Assembly (NCBI GenBank): GCA_018242365.1
Contig: JAFECB010000017.1
Span: 186,001-250,000, forward strand
Length of the DNA: 64,000 nucleotides
Reading direction: 5' to 3'
DNA from: Pseudomonadota bacterium
GTDB lineage: Bacteria > Pseudomonadota > Gammaproteobacteria > Xanthomonadales > Xanthomonadaceae
Positions 45,858 through 56,450 of this stretch are shown in pieces. Within the stretch, counting starts at the first letter, position 1, and each line of letters starts with the position of its first letter. The notes under the pieces are model-generated. The model ran no database searches and was not told where the DNA came from. It worked only from the letters and a program-made list of their open reading frames with translations. A program made the translations under genes and the position numbers.

Positions 45858-46553
45858 ATGACCTCGACCATCCTCACCGACATCGAAGGCACCACCAGCA
45901 GCATTTCCTTCGTCAAGGACGTGTTGTTTCCCTACGCGCGTGCCGCCCTGCCCGGCTTCGTGCGCACGCACGGCCATGAACCGGAAGTGCGCCGCTGGCT
46001 GGACGCGGTGGCGATCGAAATTGCCGCCAGCGCCTGTCAAGACGCGATCATCGTTGAGACCTTGCAGGGCTGGATCGACCAGGACCGCAAACACACCGCG
46101 CTGAAAGCATTGCAGGGCATGGTCTGGGAAGCAGGCTATCGAGACAAGGATTTCACCGCACCCCTGTATCCGGATGTCGTCCCGGCGCTACGACGTTGGC
46201 ACGCCGAAGGGCATGTGCTCGCCGTGTATTCCTCAGGTTCGGTGCCGGCGCAGAAGCTGCTGTTCGCACACACGGATGCCGGCGACTTGACCGCGTTGTT
46301 CAGTGGCTTCTTCGATACCGAAGTCGGCGGCAAGCGCGTGGCCGACAGTTACCGCACCATCGCCACGCGGCTGGCGCGGGAACCCGGCGACATCCTCTTC
46401 CTCTCCGATGTGGTGGACGAACTCGACGCTGCCCGTGATGCCGGCCTGCGCACCGTGCTGCTGGACCGATGCGAGGACTACCCGACCCCGCGCCTTGGCG
46501 AGGCCGCGCACGGCCATCGACGGGTGGAGTCGTTCGCCGAGATCACGCCCTGA
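45858..46553 (+). CDS. mtnC: Acireductone synthase (enolase-phosphatase E1)
   Basis: Acts in the methionine salvage pathway, converting 2,3-diketo-5-methylthiopentyl-1-phosphate to acireductone. The 231-residue HAD-fold protein has the [20 protein letters not shown] start, motif II in [16 protein letters not shown] and [14 protein letters not shown], and motif IV in [14 protein letters not shown]. mtnB and mtnD, often adjacent, are not in the window. Confidence 0.96.
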   Translation: MTSTILTDIEGTTSSISFVKDVLFPYARAALPGFVRTHGHEPEVRRWLDAVAIEIAASACQDAIIVETLQGWIDQDRKHTALKALQGMVWEAGYRDKDFTAPLYPDVVPALRRWHAEGHVLAVYSSGSVPAQKLLFAHTDAGDLTALFSGFFDTEVGGKRVADSYRTIATRLAREPGDILFLSDVVDELDAARDAGLRTVLLDRCEDYPTPRLGEAAHGHRRVESFAEITP

Positions 46554-46562
46554 GCCAACGCC

Positions 46563-47918
46563 TCAGGGAGCCGCATCCAGCAGCGTGTAGCTCGTACTGG
46601 CGGTGAGCACGCCGCGCCAGCGATCGAATGCGCGCACTTCGATCCGGTGCGCGCCGGCCGCAAGTTTCGTGGGCAACGCCGCACGCCAGAGGTGCGGGGA
46701 AATCTCGGCCTCGGGCGAACGGTCGAAACCGCGCAGGGCTTCGGCCAGGTCATCGCGCATGTTTTCCTCGGTCAGGCTCGGGTCCGGCAGGTCGACCTTC
46801 TTCATCGGCTTCCACTCGCCGTCATCGACCCGGAACTCCAGTCGCGATGCGTCATCACCCATGTAGTAATTGGCGAACACACCCCAAGCCGGATAGGCGC
46901 CACGACGCAGGGCTTTCGGTGCATGCAAGCCGATCTGGGTGTCCGCCGGGTCCCGCGCCGCATGCCATTCCAGTGCATAGCCGCCCATCGGTTTGAGGGT
47001 CAGCACCGCATAACCATTCGGGCTGCCATCGCCCATGCGCGCATCGGGAATGCCGTCGGCATCCTTCACGCCGCTCCAGTACGCACCGCAGGCCGCACCG
47101 ACATTGAACTCGTGCAGGGGCGTGGCACCCAGCCAGCCATCGCTTGCATCGTGGAAGACGTTGCGCTGGCCGTGGCTGTGCGCGCTCAGGATCAGCACAT
47201 GCGGAAATGGCGCCAGCAGGGCAAACAGGCGGGTGCGATCAGCATCGCGGAAATTCTTCTCGTCGATCTTGTCGAACAACGGGATGTGCATGGCCAACAC
47301 CAGCAGCTTGTCCTTCGGCAGCGTGGGCAGGTAACGCTGCAGGAAGGCGTACTGGTCCTCGCGCAGGCCGCCGATGTAGGCCGGTTTCTGCCCGGGCAGG
47401 GTGATCACATCGTCCAGCACCACGAAGTTGGCGAGTGCGGTCTGCCGCGCCTGCGTGTCCGGACCGATCAAGCGGTGGAACACCGTCAGCGCGGTCGCAT
47501 CGCTGGTGGTGCCGCGGTCGATGTCATGATTGCCCGGGGCAAACATCCAGGGGATGCCGAGCTGCTCGGTGGTCTGCTTGACCGCCGGCAACAGGTCCGG
47601 CGCATCGTCCACCAGATCACCCAAGGTCAGGCCTAGTCGTGCCTGCGTGTGTCCGCGCAGAGGCAGCACGATGTCACGTCGGAAATAATCGACTTGTTCG
47701 ACGGAGCGTGGCTGCGGATCGCCGAACACCAGCACCTGTCCTGCATCACTGCGCACGCTGGCGGGCACGCGCCGATAGACCATGCAACCCGGGCCATGCC
47801 AGTTGTCTGCCTGCGGCAAGGGTTGCGGCGCTTCCACCGCGACCGGTACGCAGGCCGTCGTCTCGGCATGTACGGTCGGGGCGAGCAACAGCAAGGTGAT
47901 CAGGAATGAGCGATTCAT
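46563..47918 (-). CDS. Secreted calcineurin-like metallophosphoesterase
   Basis: A 451-residue precursor with signal peptide (MNRSFLITLLLLAPTVHA). The phosphoesterase core has VFGDPQPRS, LGLTLGDLVDD, FAPGNHDID, VLAMHIPLFD and ILSAHSHGQR, so all metal-ligand positions are present. The first motif has Gln in place of the usual His (GDPQ). A C-terminal beta domain of about 130 residues follows (LEFRVDDGEWKPM; IEVRAFDRW), as in the calcineurin C-terminal-domain group. Substrate unknown. It begins 37 nt after hisIE on the same strand and could be co-transcribed by read-through. Confidence 0.87.
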   Translation of the reverse strand: MNRSFLITLLLLAPTVHAETTACVPVAVEAPQPLPQADNWHGPGCMVYRRVPASVRSDAGQVLVFGDPQPRSVEQVDYFRRDIVLPLRGHTQARLGLTLGDLVDDAPDLLPAVKQTTEQLGIPWMFAPGNHDIDRGTTSDATALTVFHRLIGPDTQARQTALANFVVLDDVITLPGQKPAYIGGLREDQYAFLQRYLPTLPKDKLLVLAMHIPLFDKIDEKNFRDADRTRLFALLAPFPHVLILSAHSHGQRNVFHDASDGWLGATPLHEFNVGAACGAYWSGVKDADGIPDARMGDGSPNGYAVLTLKPMGGYALEWHAARDPADTQIGLHAPKALRRGAYPAWGVFANYYMGDDASRLEFRVDDGEWKPMKKVDLPDPSLTEENMRDDLAEALRGFDRSPEAEISPHLWRAALPTKLAAGAHRIEVRAFDRWRGVLTASTSYTLLDAAP

Positions 47919-47954
47919 CCTGCAATTATGCCCGCACGCCCCCGCCCGCGATGT

Positions 47955-48560
47955 TCATCCGCGCCTTGCCGCCAATACTTGCCGGGCATCGGCCAACGAT
48001 AGGCCGCGTGCACGCAGCAGCACGGCGAGATGGTAGAGCAGGTCGGCGGCCTCGCCCAGCAGCGCCTCGTCGTCCTGCGCCACCGCCGCCAGTGCAGTTT
48101 CCACGCCCTCCTCACCCACTTTCTGGGCGATCCGGCGCACGCCCTCGGCAAACAGTTTGGTGGTGTAGCTGCCGTCCGGACGTTCGCGCTCGCGCGTTGC
48201 GATCAGTGCATCCAGCTCGGCCAAGGCATCACCAGGTGCCTCAGTGAAGCAGCTGCTGCGTTGCAGATGGCAGGTCGGTCCGTGCGGATGCGCCTGCACC
48301 AACAGGGTGTCGGCATCGCAATCGGTCGCAACACCCACCAGCTCCAGCACATTGCCGGAGGTTTCGCCCTTCATCCATAACCGCTGCTTGCTGCGGCTGA
48401 AGAAGGTGACCTTGCCGCAGGCCAGTGTGGCCATCAGCGCTTCACGGTTCATGTAGCCCAGCATCAGCACCCGCAGGCTGGTCGCGTCCTGCACGATCGC
48501 CGGCAACAGGCCGTCCTGCTTGTCCCAATCCAGCGATTCGATGTCGAAACCCGTGCTCAT
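47955..48560 (-). CDS. hisIE: Phosphoribosyl-AMP cyclohydrolase/phosphoribosyl-ATP pyrophosphatase
   Basis: Fused HisI-HisE, catalysing steps 2 and 3 of histidine synthesis. The HisI part has [34 protein letters not shown] and the zinc ligands DCDADTLL and [15 protein letters not shown]. The HisE part (about 115-201) has [28 protein letters not shown]. Its start overlaps the hisF stop by 4 nt, and it is the last his gene. Confidence 0.97.
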   Translation of the reverse strand: MSTGFDIESLDWDKQDGLLPAIVQDATSLRVLMLGYMNREALMATLACGKVTFFSRSKQRLWMKGETSGNVLELVGVATDCDADTLLVQAHPHGPTCHLQRSSCFTEAPGDALAELDALIATRERERPDGSYTTKLFAEGVRRIAQKVGEEGVETALAAVAQDDEALLGEAADLLYHLAVLLRARGLSLADARQVLAARRG

Positions 48561-49327
48561 AGCCGCACCTGTATGCCGTGTTCGCGCAGCGTGCGCTTGA
48601 GTTCGGGAATGGCCAGCGCGCCGGAATGGAATACGCTGGCTGCCAGCGCGCCGTCCACGTCGGCGTGCAGGAACGCATCGGCAAAGTGCTGCGGCGTGCC
48701 CGCGCCACCAGAGGCCACCAGCGGCACCGCACAGACCGCACGCACCGCGCGCAGCTGTTCGATGTCATAACCGGCACGCGCGCCGTCGCTTCCCATGCAG
48801 TTGAGCACGATCTCGCCTGCGCCCAGCCGCTGCGCCTCGACCACCCAGTCGAGCGTGCGAATGCGTGGTGCACGCATCACATCGGGATTGCCGGCATGCG
48901 TGCGCACGCGCCAGTGACCATCGTCTTCCCGCACGGAGTCGATACCCACTACGACACATTGCACACCAAACGCCTCGGCCAATTCTGCAACCAATGGCGG
49001 ACGCTCCAACGCTGGCGTATTGATCGAGATTTTGTCCGCACCGGCACGCAGCACAGCCCGCGCATCATCCACACTGCGGATGCCACCTGCGACACAGAAA
49101 GGGATATCGATCACGCGCGCCACGTGCTCCACCCAGGTGCGATCCACGCTGCGCCCCTCAGGGCTGGCAGTGATGTCATAGAACACCAGCTCATCGGCAC
49201 CGGCATCGCGATAGCGCGTCGCCAGCTCGACGATCCCGCCCATATCGACGTGATCGCGAAAGCGCACCCCCTTGACCACCCGGCCGTCGCGCACGTCGAG
49301 GCAGGGAATGATGCGCCGGCTCAACAT
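48557..49327 (-). CDS. hisF: Imidazole glycerol phosphate synthase, cyclase subunit
   Basis: With HisH it makes imidazole glycerol phosphate and AICAR from PRFAR. From ATG 49327 it has 256 residues. The barrel motifs are [56 protein letters not shown] and [12 protein letters not shown]. The start overlaps the hisA stop by 7 nt; the longer open frame upstream overlaps hisA and is not coding. Confidence 0.97.
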   Translation of the reverse strand: MLSRRIIPCLDVRDGRVVKGVRFRDHVDMGGIVELATRYRDAGADELVFYDITASPEGRSVDRTWVEHVARVIDIPFCVAGGIRSVDDARAVLRAGADKISINTPALERPPLVAELAEAFGVQCVVVGIDSVREDDGHWRVRTHAGNPDVMRAPRIRTLDWVVEAQRLGAGEIVLNCMGSDGARAGYDIEQLRAVRAVCAVPLVASGGAGTPQHFADAFLHADVDGALAASVFHSGALAIPELKRTLREHGIQVRL

Positions 49328-50055
49328 GCCAGCGCCTCCGCCAACGCCAACCGCCCGTCCAGCAGGGCCTTGCCCAGCACCGCGCCCGCGCATCCGGCGG
49401 CACGCGCGGCGGTCACGTCGGCCACGTCGCGCACGCCGCCACTGGCCTGCAGCTGCACGCCGGGATACCCGGCGCACAGGTACCGATACAGATCCAGGTT
49501 GGGGCCGGTCAGCATGCCGTCGCGGGCGATATCGGTGCACAGCAGATGCCGCAAGTCCGCCTGAGCGTAGTGCTCCAGCAAGACATCGAGCGTGTGCTCT
49601 GCGGTCTGGGTCCAGCCATGCACCGGCAGCCGCCATTGGCCATCTGCATCCTGCCGGGTGTCCAGCGCGATCGTCAGCACCTCGCTGCCAAATTCCTCCA
49701 GCCAATCGATCACGGCGTCAGGCTCGCGTACCGCAAGCGAACCGACCACCACCCGCGTTGCACCCGCCTCCAGCAGCGCCCGTACATCGGCACGGATGCG
49801 CACGCCGCCGCCGGTTTGCACCTGCAGGCCGGTGCTGGCCACGATCTTGGCCAGCAGCGGCAGCAAGGTGTATCCCCCGGCCTTGGCTGCATCCAGATCG
49901 ACCAGATGCAGCCATTTCGCGCCGGCCTCGGCATAGCACTGGGCGAAGGCCAGTGGGTCCTCGCCATAGCGGGTTTCGTCGGCGTAATCGCCCTGCCGCA
50001 GGCGCACCACGCGGCCGCCGCGCACGTCGATGGCGGGATAGACGGTGAATGTCAT
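49321..50055 (-). CDS. hisA: Phosphoribosylformimino-5-aminoimidazole carboxamide ribotide isomerase
   Basis: Isomerises ProFAR to PRFAR. The 244-residue barrel has [60 protein letters not shown] and [12 protein letters not shown]. It starts at ATG 50055, 10 nt after the hisH stop. Confidence 0.97.
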   Translation of the reverse strand: MTFTVYPAIDVRGGRVVRLRQGDYADETRYGEDPLAFAQCYAEAGAKWLHLVDLDAAKAGGYTLLPLLAKIVASTGLQVQTGGGVRIRADVRALLEAGATRVVVGSLAVREPDAVIDWLEEFGSEVLTIALDTRQDADGQWRLPVHGWTQTAEHTLDVLLEHYAQADLRHLLCTDIARDGMLTGPNLDLYRYLCAGYPGVQLQASGGVRDVADVTAARAAGCAGAVLGKALLDGRLALAEALAC

Positions 50056-50065
50056 GGGTGCAGAC

Positions 50066-50668
50066 TCAGGTCGGATTCCACTGCAGGAAATTGGCCAGCA
50101 GGCGTGCGCCCACATCGGCAGAGCGCTCGGGATGGAATTGCGCGCCGGCCCGGTTGCCGCGTTGGACCACGGCGGCAAAGCGCTCGCCATGCGTGCAAGA
50201 GGCAACGCAATCCGCAGTGACCGGCGCGGCATAGCCGTGTACGAAATACGCCTGCGCCTGGGTGTCGATTCCTGCGAGCAACGGCGAGTCGCGCAATGGC
50301 TGCAAGGCATTCCAGCCCATATGTGGCACGCGCAAACCCGCCCTACCATCCAACTTGCGCACGCGTCCGGGCAATAGCCCCAGACAATCCACATCGCCTT
50401 CTTCGGAAGATTCGAACAGCAATTGCATGCCCAGGCAAATGCCCAGCAGGGGGACCGGCAGCGCGGGCAGCACCTCGGCAAACCCACGCTCACACAGCAG
50501 TGCCATCGCCGGTGCCGCGGCACCCACGCCGGGCAGGACAACGCGCCGTGCATCGCGCAGGCCATCGGCATCGCGCACCATGACCGGCGTCGCCCCCAGA
50601 CGCTCCAGCGCATAGCAGACCGAGCCGAAATTGGCCCCGCCGGCATCGACCACAGCCACGCGGCTCAT
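50066..50668 (-). CDS. hisH: Imidazole glycerol phosphate synthase, glutamine amidotransferase subunit
   Basis: Supplies ammonia to HisF from glutamine. From ATG 50668 it has 200 residues. The class I glutaminase motifs are present: VVLPGVGAA, the nucleophile cysteine in [13 protein letters not shown], and the His-Glu pair in [13 protein letters not shown]. The start overlaps the hisB stop by 4 nt. Confidence 0.96.
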   Translation of the reverse strand: MSRVAVVDAGGANFGSVCYALERLGATPVMVRDADGLRDARRVVLPGVGAAAPAMALLCERGFAEVLPALPVPLLGICLGMQLLFESSEEGDVDCLGLLPGRVRKLDGRAGLRVPHMGWNALQPLRDSPLLAGIDTQAQAYFVHGYAAPVTADCVASCTHGERFAAVVQRGNRAGAQFHPERSADVGARLLANFLQWNPT

Positions 50669-51744
50669 AGCATGCCCTTCGTCGAGGGCAGCTCTGCACC
50701 TTCGCGGCGAATCGCCTGCCGCAGCGCACGCGCCAGCGCCTTGAAGCACGCTTCAACTTGGTGATGATCGTTGTCGCCACTGACCTTCAGATTGAGGTTC
50801 AGCCCCGCCGCATCACACAGCGAACGGAAGAAATGCGGCACCAGCTCCAACGGCAGATCGCCCACGCGTTCACGCGTAAACGCACCTTCAAACACGAAGT
50901 ACGGGCGCCCGGAAAAATCCAGCGCCGCTTGCGCCAAGCACTCGTCCATCGGCAGGGTGAAGCCATAGCGACCGATCCCGCGCTTGTCGCCCAGCGCCTC
51001 GCGCAGCGCCTGCCCCAGCGCCAACCCGGTGTCTTCCACCGTGTGGTGTTCATCGATCTGCAGATCGCCCTTGGCTTCGATCTCCAGCGCAAACCCGCCG
51101 TGCTTGCCGATCTGCTCCAGCATGTGATCGAAGAACGCAAGCCCGGTGCGGATCTTCGGCTCGGCGGACTTATCCAGATCCACCGCGATGCGAATTTGCG
51201 TTTCTTTGGTATTACGCTGCACGCAGGCCGTACGCGGCGCATCGGCTAGCGCATGGGCAATGTCCGCCCAATCGCAATCGCCTCCGAATTGTGCTGTGCG
51301 TAGCTGGAAGCTACGGATGCGCAGGTTATGAGCGAATTCGATATCGGTGGGGCGATCGCCCACCATCGCGCTGCGGCTCCAGTCAATGCTTCTGTCTTGC
51401 AGGTAGCCGGTAAGCATGCCGATCCCCGGCTTGCGGTTGGGGCTGTTGTCCGCCGGGAAGCTGGAGTCGATGAACTCATCACGGAAGACGATGCCCTGGC
51501 TTGCGAACACCTGCCGCATCAGCGCATGCGGGCCAGCGAAGCACGCTTGCGGAAAGGCCTGCGTGCCGAGTCCATCCTGATTGGATACGATCACGAACTG
51601 GTAGCCGGCATCGCGCAGCTTGAGCAGGGCCGGGATCACGCCGGCAACGAAGCGCAGCTTCTCGTAGGCATCGATCTGGAAGTCGTCCGGCTCCTCGATC
51701 AGGGTGCCGTCGCGATCGACGAACAGGATCGGCACCCCGCTCAT
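50665..51744 (-). CDS. hisB: Histidinol-phosphatase/imidazoleglycerol-phosphate dehydratase
   Basis: Bifunctional enzyme, 359 residues from ATG 51744. The N-terminal HAD phosphatase domain (about 1-165) has [13 protein letters not shown] and VSNQDGLGT. The C-terminal dehydratase domain (about 170-359) has [31 protein letters not shown] and [15 protein letters not shown]. It performs steps 7 and 9 of the pathway. Both ends overlap neighbouring his genes by 4 nt. Confidence 0.97.
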   Translation of the reverse strand: MSGVPILFVDRDGTLIEEPDDFQIDAYEKLRFVAGVIPALLKLRDAGYQFVIVSNQDGLGTQAFPQACFAGPHALMRQVFASQGIVFRDEFIDSSFPADNSPNRKPGIGMLTGYLQDRSIDWSRSAMVGDRPTDIEFAHNLRIRSFQLRTAQFGGDCDWADIAHALADAPRTACVQRNTKETQIRIAVDLDKSAEPKIRTGLAFFDHMLEQIGKHGGFALEIEAKGDLQIDEHHTVEDTGLALGQALREALGDKRGIGRYGFTLPMDECLAQAALDFSGRPYFVFEGAFTRERVGDLPLELVPHFFRSLCDAAGLNLNLKVSGDNDHHQVEACFKALARALRQAIRREGAELPSTKGML

Positions 51745-52832
51745 GCCGCGGCCTCCGCGCCCAGCGTGGCAAGGGCCGCCAATACGCGCCGGCATTCCTC
51801 ACTGCTGCCGATCGTGATCCGCAGAGCATCGCCAAGCTGCGGCAGTGCGCGCATGTCGCGCACCACCACCCCGGCGGTCAGCAGCGCGGCAAACGCGGCA
51901 TCCGCATCGAAAAAACGCACCAGCAGGAAGTTGCCGGATGCGGGATACACCCGTCGTACGCACGCAAGACTGCGCAGGCCATCGGCCAAGCGCCCGCGCA
52001 GGTCGGCCACCGCCGCCAGACGGCTGCGGGACAGGGCCAATACCGGCGGCGCGAGTGCCGCCAGCGTCGCCTCCACCACCGGCTGCGGCATCGGATACGG
52101 TGCCTGGCAGCGGCGCAGCGCCTCGATCAGCGGCGCGCCTGCGAGCACGCAGCCCACTCGCGCGGCCGCCAGTGCATGCGCCTTCGAGAGGGTGCGCAGC
52201 ACCGCGATGTTGTCGTATTCGGCCAACAGCATCGTGGCCGATGGCGCACCGGCATATTCGAGATAGGCTTCATCCACGACCACCAGACAGCGCCCACGCA
52301 GACGCGATGCCAGCGCAGCGATCTGCTCCAGCGCCAGCAGTTCGCCCGACGGATTGCCTGGCGTGCACAGGAACAGCAAGCTGGCACCCTGCGCGAGTGC
52401 AGCATCGCCCATCGCCGCCAGGTCGGCGCACAGGCCGGCCGGCCCGTCGCGCAGCGGCACTTGCAGCACGTGCGCGCCGTGCAAGCGTGCGCACACTGCA
52501 TACATGCCGAACACCGGCGGCGCGATCACGACCCTGCCCTGTCCTGGCATGCAGAACGCGCGCAGCAACAGATCGATGCCTTCATCACTGCCGCGTCCCA
52601 CCAATACCTGTGCCGTGGCAACCCCATACAACTCGGCCAGCCGCGCGCACAGCGGCTGCGGCTGCGGCTGCGGATAGCGGCGCAGTTGGCCGCTGGCATC
52701 GGCGGGATTGGCCCAGGCCGATTCGTTGGCATTGAGCCAGACCGATCCGGCCAGCGCTTCACTGCGGGCAGACTTGTAGCCTCCGAAACTGCGCAGGTCC
52801 TCGCGCAGCAATGCGTCGATCGTCATGCTCAT
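51741..52832 (-). CDS. hisC: Histidinol-phosphate aminotransferase (his operon copy)
   Basis: PLP enzyme for step 8, 363 residues from ATG 52832; ATG 52826 is a close alternative. Motifs: [57 protein letters not shown] and the PLP lysine in [17 protein letters not shown]. The start overlaps the hisD stop by 4 nt. It is distinct in sequence from the paralogue in the aro operon. Confidence 0.96.
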   Translation of the reverse strand: MSMTIDALLREDLRSFGGYKSARSEALAGSVWLNANESAWANPADASGQLRRYPQPQPQPLCARLAELYGVATAQVLVGRGSDEGIDLLLRAFCMPGQGRVVIAPPVFGMYAVCARLHGAHVLQVPLRDGPAGLCADLAAMGDAALAQGASLLFLCTPGNPSGELLALEQIAALASRLRGRCLVVVDEAYLEYAGAPSATMLLAEYDNIAVLRTLSKAHALAAARVGCVLAGAPLIEALRRCQAPYPMPQPVVEATLAALAPPVLALSRSRLAAVADLRGRLADGLRSLACVRRVYPASGNFLLVRFFDADAAFAALLTAGVVVRDMRALPQLGDALRITIGSSEECRRVLAALATLGAEAAA

Positions 52833-54127
52833 GCGGCTGCCTCCAGTCGCAATTCGACCGCCCGCGCATGCGCCTGCAGGCCTTCGGCATGCGCCAGCGT
52901 GGCGGCGCAGGGACCGATGTTCCGCAGGCCCTGCGGCGTAGCTAGTTGCACGCTGATCGATTTCTGGAAGCTCGCCACCGACAAGCCGCTCCATGCCCGC
53001 GCCGCACCACCGGTGGGGAGGACGTGGTTGCTGCCGCTGCAGTAATCCCCCAGCGCTTCTGGCGTCCAGTCCCCAAGGAAGACGCTGCCGGCGTTGTCGA
53101 TCGCAGGCAGCCAAGCCCGAGGCTCGCGCAGGCTCAGGATCAGATGCTCGGGCGCATAGGCATTGCTGACCGCGATGGCTTGCGCGATATCCACCACCCG
53201 CACCAAGCGTGAATGCGCCAGCGCGCGCACCGCGATCTCGGCCCGCGGTAGCTGCGGCAATTGCCGAGTGATTTCCGCCGCCACCGCATCCAGAAGCGCA
53301 TCGCTGTCGGTCAGAAGCAGCACCTGCGAATCCGGACCGTGCTCGGCCTGCGACAGCAGGTCGGCGGCGACGAAGGCCGGGTTCGCTCCGGCATCGGCGA
53401 TCACCAGCACCTCCGATGGCCCGGCCGGCATGTCAATCGCCAGCCCACCCGGCCGCTGCGTGGCTTGGCGCTTGGCCTCATCCACCCAGCCATTGCCGGG
53501 ACCGAACAATTTGTCGCAACGCGGGATGCTGGCCGTACCCACCGCCATCGCCGCGATCGCCTGCGCCCCGCCCAGCTTGAATACACGCGCACCCGGTGCC
53601 TGCTGCGCCGCCAACAGCACCATTGGATCAGCACTGCCGTCCGCGCGCGGCGGTGTGCATACAAGAATTTCCTTGCAGCCTGCCAAGCGCGCCGGCACGC
53701 ACAGCATCAGTGCGGTCGAAGGCAGCGGCGCACTGCCGGCCGGCACATACAGTCCAACGCGTTGAATGGGCCGCTGCACGCGCTCGCAGCGCACGCCAGA
53801 TGCCGTTTCCACCGCATACGGCACCGCCATGCCAGCGCGATGGAAGGCTTCGATGCGCGCGGCGGCCTCAAGGATCGCCGCCTGCACCGCCGGCGCAACC
53901 TGTGCGTTGGCCGCAGCGAACTCCTCCGGCATCACTTCAAAACCATCCAATGCCACACCATCGAAGCGCGCACTGTATTCACGCAGGGCGGCATCGCCGC
54001 GCGCTTCCACCTCGGCAAAAATCGCCTGCACCCCCGCACGCACCGATTCGGCTACCGCCTGCACCGGACGCTGCAGCAGCGTGCCACGCTCGATCTCGCT
54101 CAATGCATTCCAGTCGAAGCGATTCAT
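52829..54127 (-). CDS. hisD: Histidinol dehydrogenase
   Basis: Zinc enzyme that oxidises histidinol to histidine with two NAD+. From ATG 54127 it has 432 residues. Motifs: [78 protein letters not shown] and [14 protein letters not shown]. The start overlaps the hisG stop by 4 nt. Confidence 0.97.
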   Translation of the reverse strand: MNRFDWNALSEIERGTLLQRPVQAVAESVRAGVQAIFAEVEARGDAALREYSARFDGVALDGFEVMPEEFAAANAQVAPAVQAAILEAAARIEAFHRAGMAVPYAVETASGVRCERVQRPIQRVGLYVPAGSAPLPSTALMLCVPARLAGCKEILVCTPPRADGSADPMVLLAAQQAPGARVFKLGGAQAIAAMAVGTASIPRCDKLFGPGNGWVDEAKRQATQRPGGLAIDMPAGPSEVLVIADAGANPAFVAADLLSQAEHGPDSQVLLLTDSDALLDAVAAEITRQLPQLPRAEIAVRALAHSRLVRVVDIAQAIAVSNAYAPEHLILSLREPRAWLPAIDNAGSVFLGDWTPEALGDYCSGSNHVLPTGGAARAWSGLSVASFQKSISVQLATPQGLRNIGPCAATLAHAEGLQAHARAVELRLEAAA

Positions 54128-55038
54128 GCCAGCATCCGCTCCACCGGCAGCACCATCAGCCCGCGTGCACCGGCGCGTTTCAAGTCTTCCAGCCGCTGCC
54201 AGGTCATCGCACCGTGGCACAACGCCTGCAGCGCCAGAGTGTCGGCACCATCGACCGCGCACATGGTGGGCGGCTCGGCATCGGGCAACAATTGCAGCAG
54301 GCATTCCAGTGCATCCCGTGGCGCTTGAAACAGCAGCAGCTTGCTGTCACGAATGCGCAGCACACCGTCCATCCGCCGCAGCAGAAGCTCGGCCAGCTCG
54401 GCACGCACATCACCGAACGGCTGCGCCGGCCCAGCCAGCACCGCTTCGCTGTGCATCACGTCCTGCACCGCTTTCAGCTGGTTGGCGGCCAGTGTGGCGC
54501 CGCTGGAGACCAGATCGCAGATGGCATCGGCCTGCCCCAGCCGTGGTGCGATTTCCACCGAGCCGTTCAAGACCACGATATCGGCCTCGACCTGGTTCAT
54601 TCGCAGCCACGTGCGCAGTTGGTTCGGGTAGGTGGTCGCAATCCGCTTGCCCGCCAGCTGCTGCGGTCCGCGCCAGTCCCAACCTTCCGGTACCGCCAGC
54701 GCCAGCCGGCACCCGCCAAAGCCCAGTGCCCGCCACTCGCGAAATGTCGCCGGCCGGCCCGCCGCGCAGCGGCCATCGATTTCTTCATCCAAGACGTTGC
54801 GGCCGACGATACCTAGATCGCACACGCCGTCCGCAATCAGACCGGGAATGTCGTCATCGCGCACCAGCAGCAGATCCACCGGCAGGGACTCGCCGTAGCA
54901 GAACAACTTGTCGCGACTCTCGCGCCAGCTCAGCCCGGACGAGGACAGCAGGGCACGCGCCGGCTCGCTCAGCCGGCCATTTTTCTGGATGGCGATGCGC
55001 AGACGGTCGCGCGTCCCTGGATTGGTGGCCGGGCTCAT
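54124..55038 (-). CDS. hisG: ATP phosphoribosyltransferase
   Basis: First enzyme of histidine synthesis. From ATG 55038 it has 304 residues, the long form with a C-terminal regulatory domain, so no HisZ is needed and histidine feedback is expected. Motifs: [46 protein letters not shown] and [25 protein letters not shown]. The start overlaps the stop of the regulator gene by 4 nt. Confidence 0.97.
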   Translation of the reverse strand: MSPATNPGTRDRLRIAIQKNGRLSEPARALLSSSGLSWRESRDKLFCYGESLPVDLLLVRDDDIPGLIADGVCDLGIVGRNVLDEEIDGRCAAGRPATFREWRALGFGGCRLALAVPEGWDWRGPQQLAGKRIATTYPNQLRTWLRMNQVEADIVVLNGSVEIAPRLGQADAICDLVSSGATLAANQLKAVQDVMHSEAVLAGPAQPFGDVRAELAELLLRRMDGVLRIRDSKLLLFQAPRDALECLLQLLPDAEPPTMCAVDGADTLALQALCHGAMTWQRLEDLKRAGARGLMVLPVERMLA

Positions 55039-55370
55039 GGCTTGCCCGCGGGAGGTTGTGAAGTCATCCCCATCCGGCCAGCCGCCACCCGGTAGCCACC
55101 CGCACCGCGCTCCAAACAGCGCGCGACACGGCCAATGGTGGTGACACTCACTTTGGTGCACTCGTGGATCTCGCGATACGGCTCACCCTTCAACAATTGC
55201 GGCACCACACGCCAGCGATCCGCCAATGCCTCCAATTCTGCCGGCGTGCACAGGTCTTCAAGAAAGGCTTTGACTTCCTCTGCACCTTTCAGCTTGGACA
55301 GCACATGTGCCAATGCACTGATGGCTACCGACGCGTCATAGGGCATCAGGGGTTCTGGGCGTTGTTTCAT
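55035..55370 (-). CDS. hisR: TrpR-like YerC/YecD-family regulator of the his operon
   Basis: A 111-residue protein with a TrpR/YerC fold: [30 protein letters not shown], then the helix-turn-helix [23 protein letters not shown] Gly/Pro-rich tail follows. It is the first gene of the his operon and overlaps hisG by 4 nt. As a TrpR relative it probably binds histidine or a pathway intermediate and represses the operon through the palindromes at 55399-55451. The symbol follows the regulator naming used for his-linked TrpR-type proteins; ligand is inferred. Confidence 0.85.
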   Translation of the reverse strand: MKQRPEPLMPYDASVAISALAHVLSKLKGAEEVKAFLEDLCTPAELEALADRWRVVPQLLKGEPYREIHECTKVSVTTIGRVARCLERGAGGYRVAAGRMGMTSQPPAGKP

Positions 55371-55398
55371 GGCGGGCAGGTCGCAGGTTGATGGGCAT

Positions 55399-55451
55399 AA
55401 TGTGATTATAGGCTATCACATTAATGCATTAACGCGTTATTACATTAACGC
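55399..55451 (-). promoter_or_regulatory. his operon promoter with an array of palindromes (candidate HisR operators)
   Basis: On the minus strand the -10 box TATAAT is at 55405-55410, with a weak -35 TTAATG 16 nt upstream. Three dyads overlap it: AATGTGAT/ATCACATT (55399-55406 and 55415-55422), which brackets the -10 box; the perfect palindrome TTAATGCATTAA (55421-55432); and GCGTTA/TAACGC (55434-55439 and 55446-55451). The region is conspicuously AT-rich for this genome. No histidine-rich leader peptide is present, so repressor control rather than attenuation is likely. Confidence 0.75.
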
Positions 55452-55549
55452 AATCACGTGACCAACCCTATGACCCCGACCCACAGCCGACCACCCGCTA
55501 CTATCCGAACGTGAATGCAAAGATGCCTGGATGGACGACGGAGGGGTTC

Positions 55550-56368
55550 ATGTTGAACGTGCTGCGCTGGACTTCATGTCTCTGCATGTTGGCGCTTGCC
55601 GGATTCCAGCCGCAGGCACGGGCGCAAACCTCTCCGGATGGCACCGAGGTCCACGTTCTGGACACCTGGCCGGCAGGCGCCTCGGTGAGCCTGGGCCGAA
55701 ATCAGAATTTCTATCTGCATCTGTCCTACACCGCGCATCGGCCCACCCACCTATGGGTGCAACCGATGTATCGAGGAAAACAAGCCGATGCAGGAACAAG
55801 CGGTTCGCCCATCTATTCAGGCAAGGGTGAAGCGGTCGTCTGGTTTTTCCTGATGTCGCGTGATGCAAAAGTCGACGAAATACGCATCCAGACCGGCGAT
55901 GGCGGCCCCGGTGCACAACCCACCGTGCTGGTCTGGCAGGGGGATATCCGTCAAGGCGTGATGACGTCCGATGCTCCCAACCCGGCATGGTTGGATCGGA
56001 TGATGCCGGAGTTGGCAGGACGTGCTGCGCAACCAGTGGGGCAATCGCCGTCCATGCCGCGCAAATCATCACTGGCGAGCGTGCTCTTGGTCACCCTGTT
56101 CTGGCTGCCCAGCCTGCTGGTACCGCTTGCAGCGGCATGGTTCCTGCGTGGAAGCTGGCGACTTGCAATGCTGGTGCCCGTCGCCGGGATGCTGTTTGTC
56201 ACGCTCAGGTTTGCGATCGACGTCTATCGTGATGCGACATCACACAATCTATGGCCATTCGAACTGGCGATCTACACCTTCTTCGCATTTGGCTATGTCG
56301 CCTTGCTGATGGTGGCTTGGGGCATCGCGAAGGCACGCTCGAAACCTGCGCCACCACGCACACGCTGA
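55550..56368 (+). CDS. Hypothetical exported/membrane protein
   Basis: A 272-residue protein from ATG 55550, preceded by GGAGG; GTG 55511 and ATG 55523 are less likely. The signal peptide (LCMLALAGFQPQARAQ) is followed by a beta-rich domain of about 130 residues (VHVLDTWPAGASVSLGRNQ; THLWVQPMYRGKQ; VVWFFLMSRDAKVDEIRIQT). Three membrane helices end the protein (VTLFWLPSLLVPLAAAWFL; LAMLVPVAGMLFVTLRFAI; AIYTFFAFGYVALLMVAW). An extracytoplasmic domain tethered to the membrane is likely. I do not recognise the family. It is divergent from the his operon. Confidence 0.72.
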   Translation: MLNVLRWTSCLCMLALAGFQPQARAQTSPDGTEVHVLDTWPAGASVSLGRNQNFYLHLSYTAHRPTHLWVQPMYRGKQADAGTSGSPIYSGKGEAVVWFFLMSRDAKVDEIRIQTGDGGPGAQPTVLVWQGDIRQGVMTSDAPNPAWLDRMMPELAGRAAQPVGQSPSMPRKSSLASVLLVTLFWLPSLLVPLAAAWFLRGSWRLAMLVPVAGMLFVTLRFAIDVYRDATSHNLWPFELAIYTFFAFGYVALLMVAWGIAKARSKPAPPRTR

Positions 56369-56450
56369 CTCGCACGCACAGCGAACAGAACCAACCGAGC
56401 GCAGGTTGCCTGCGCGGTACGGACCGAAGCCGCCTGCGATGTGAGCATGT

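Noticed and set aside
55371-55460. Histidine attenuator leader peptide
   Set aside because: No short frame with a run of His codons occurs between the promoter and the first gene.
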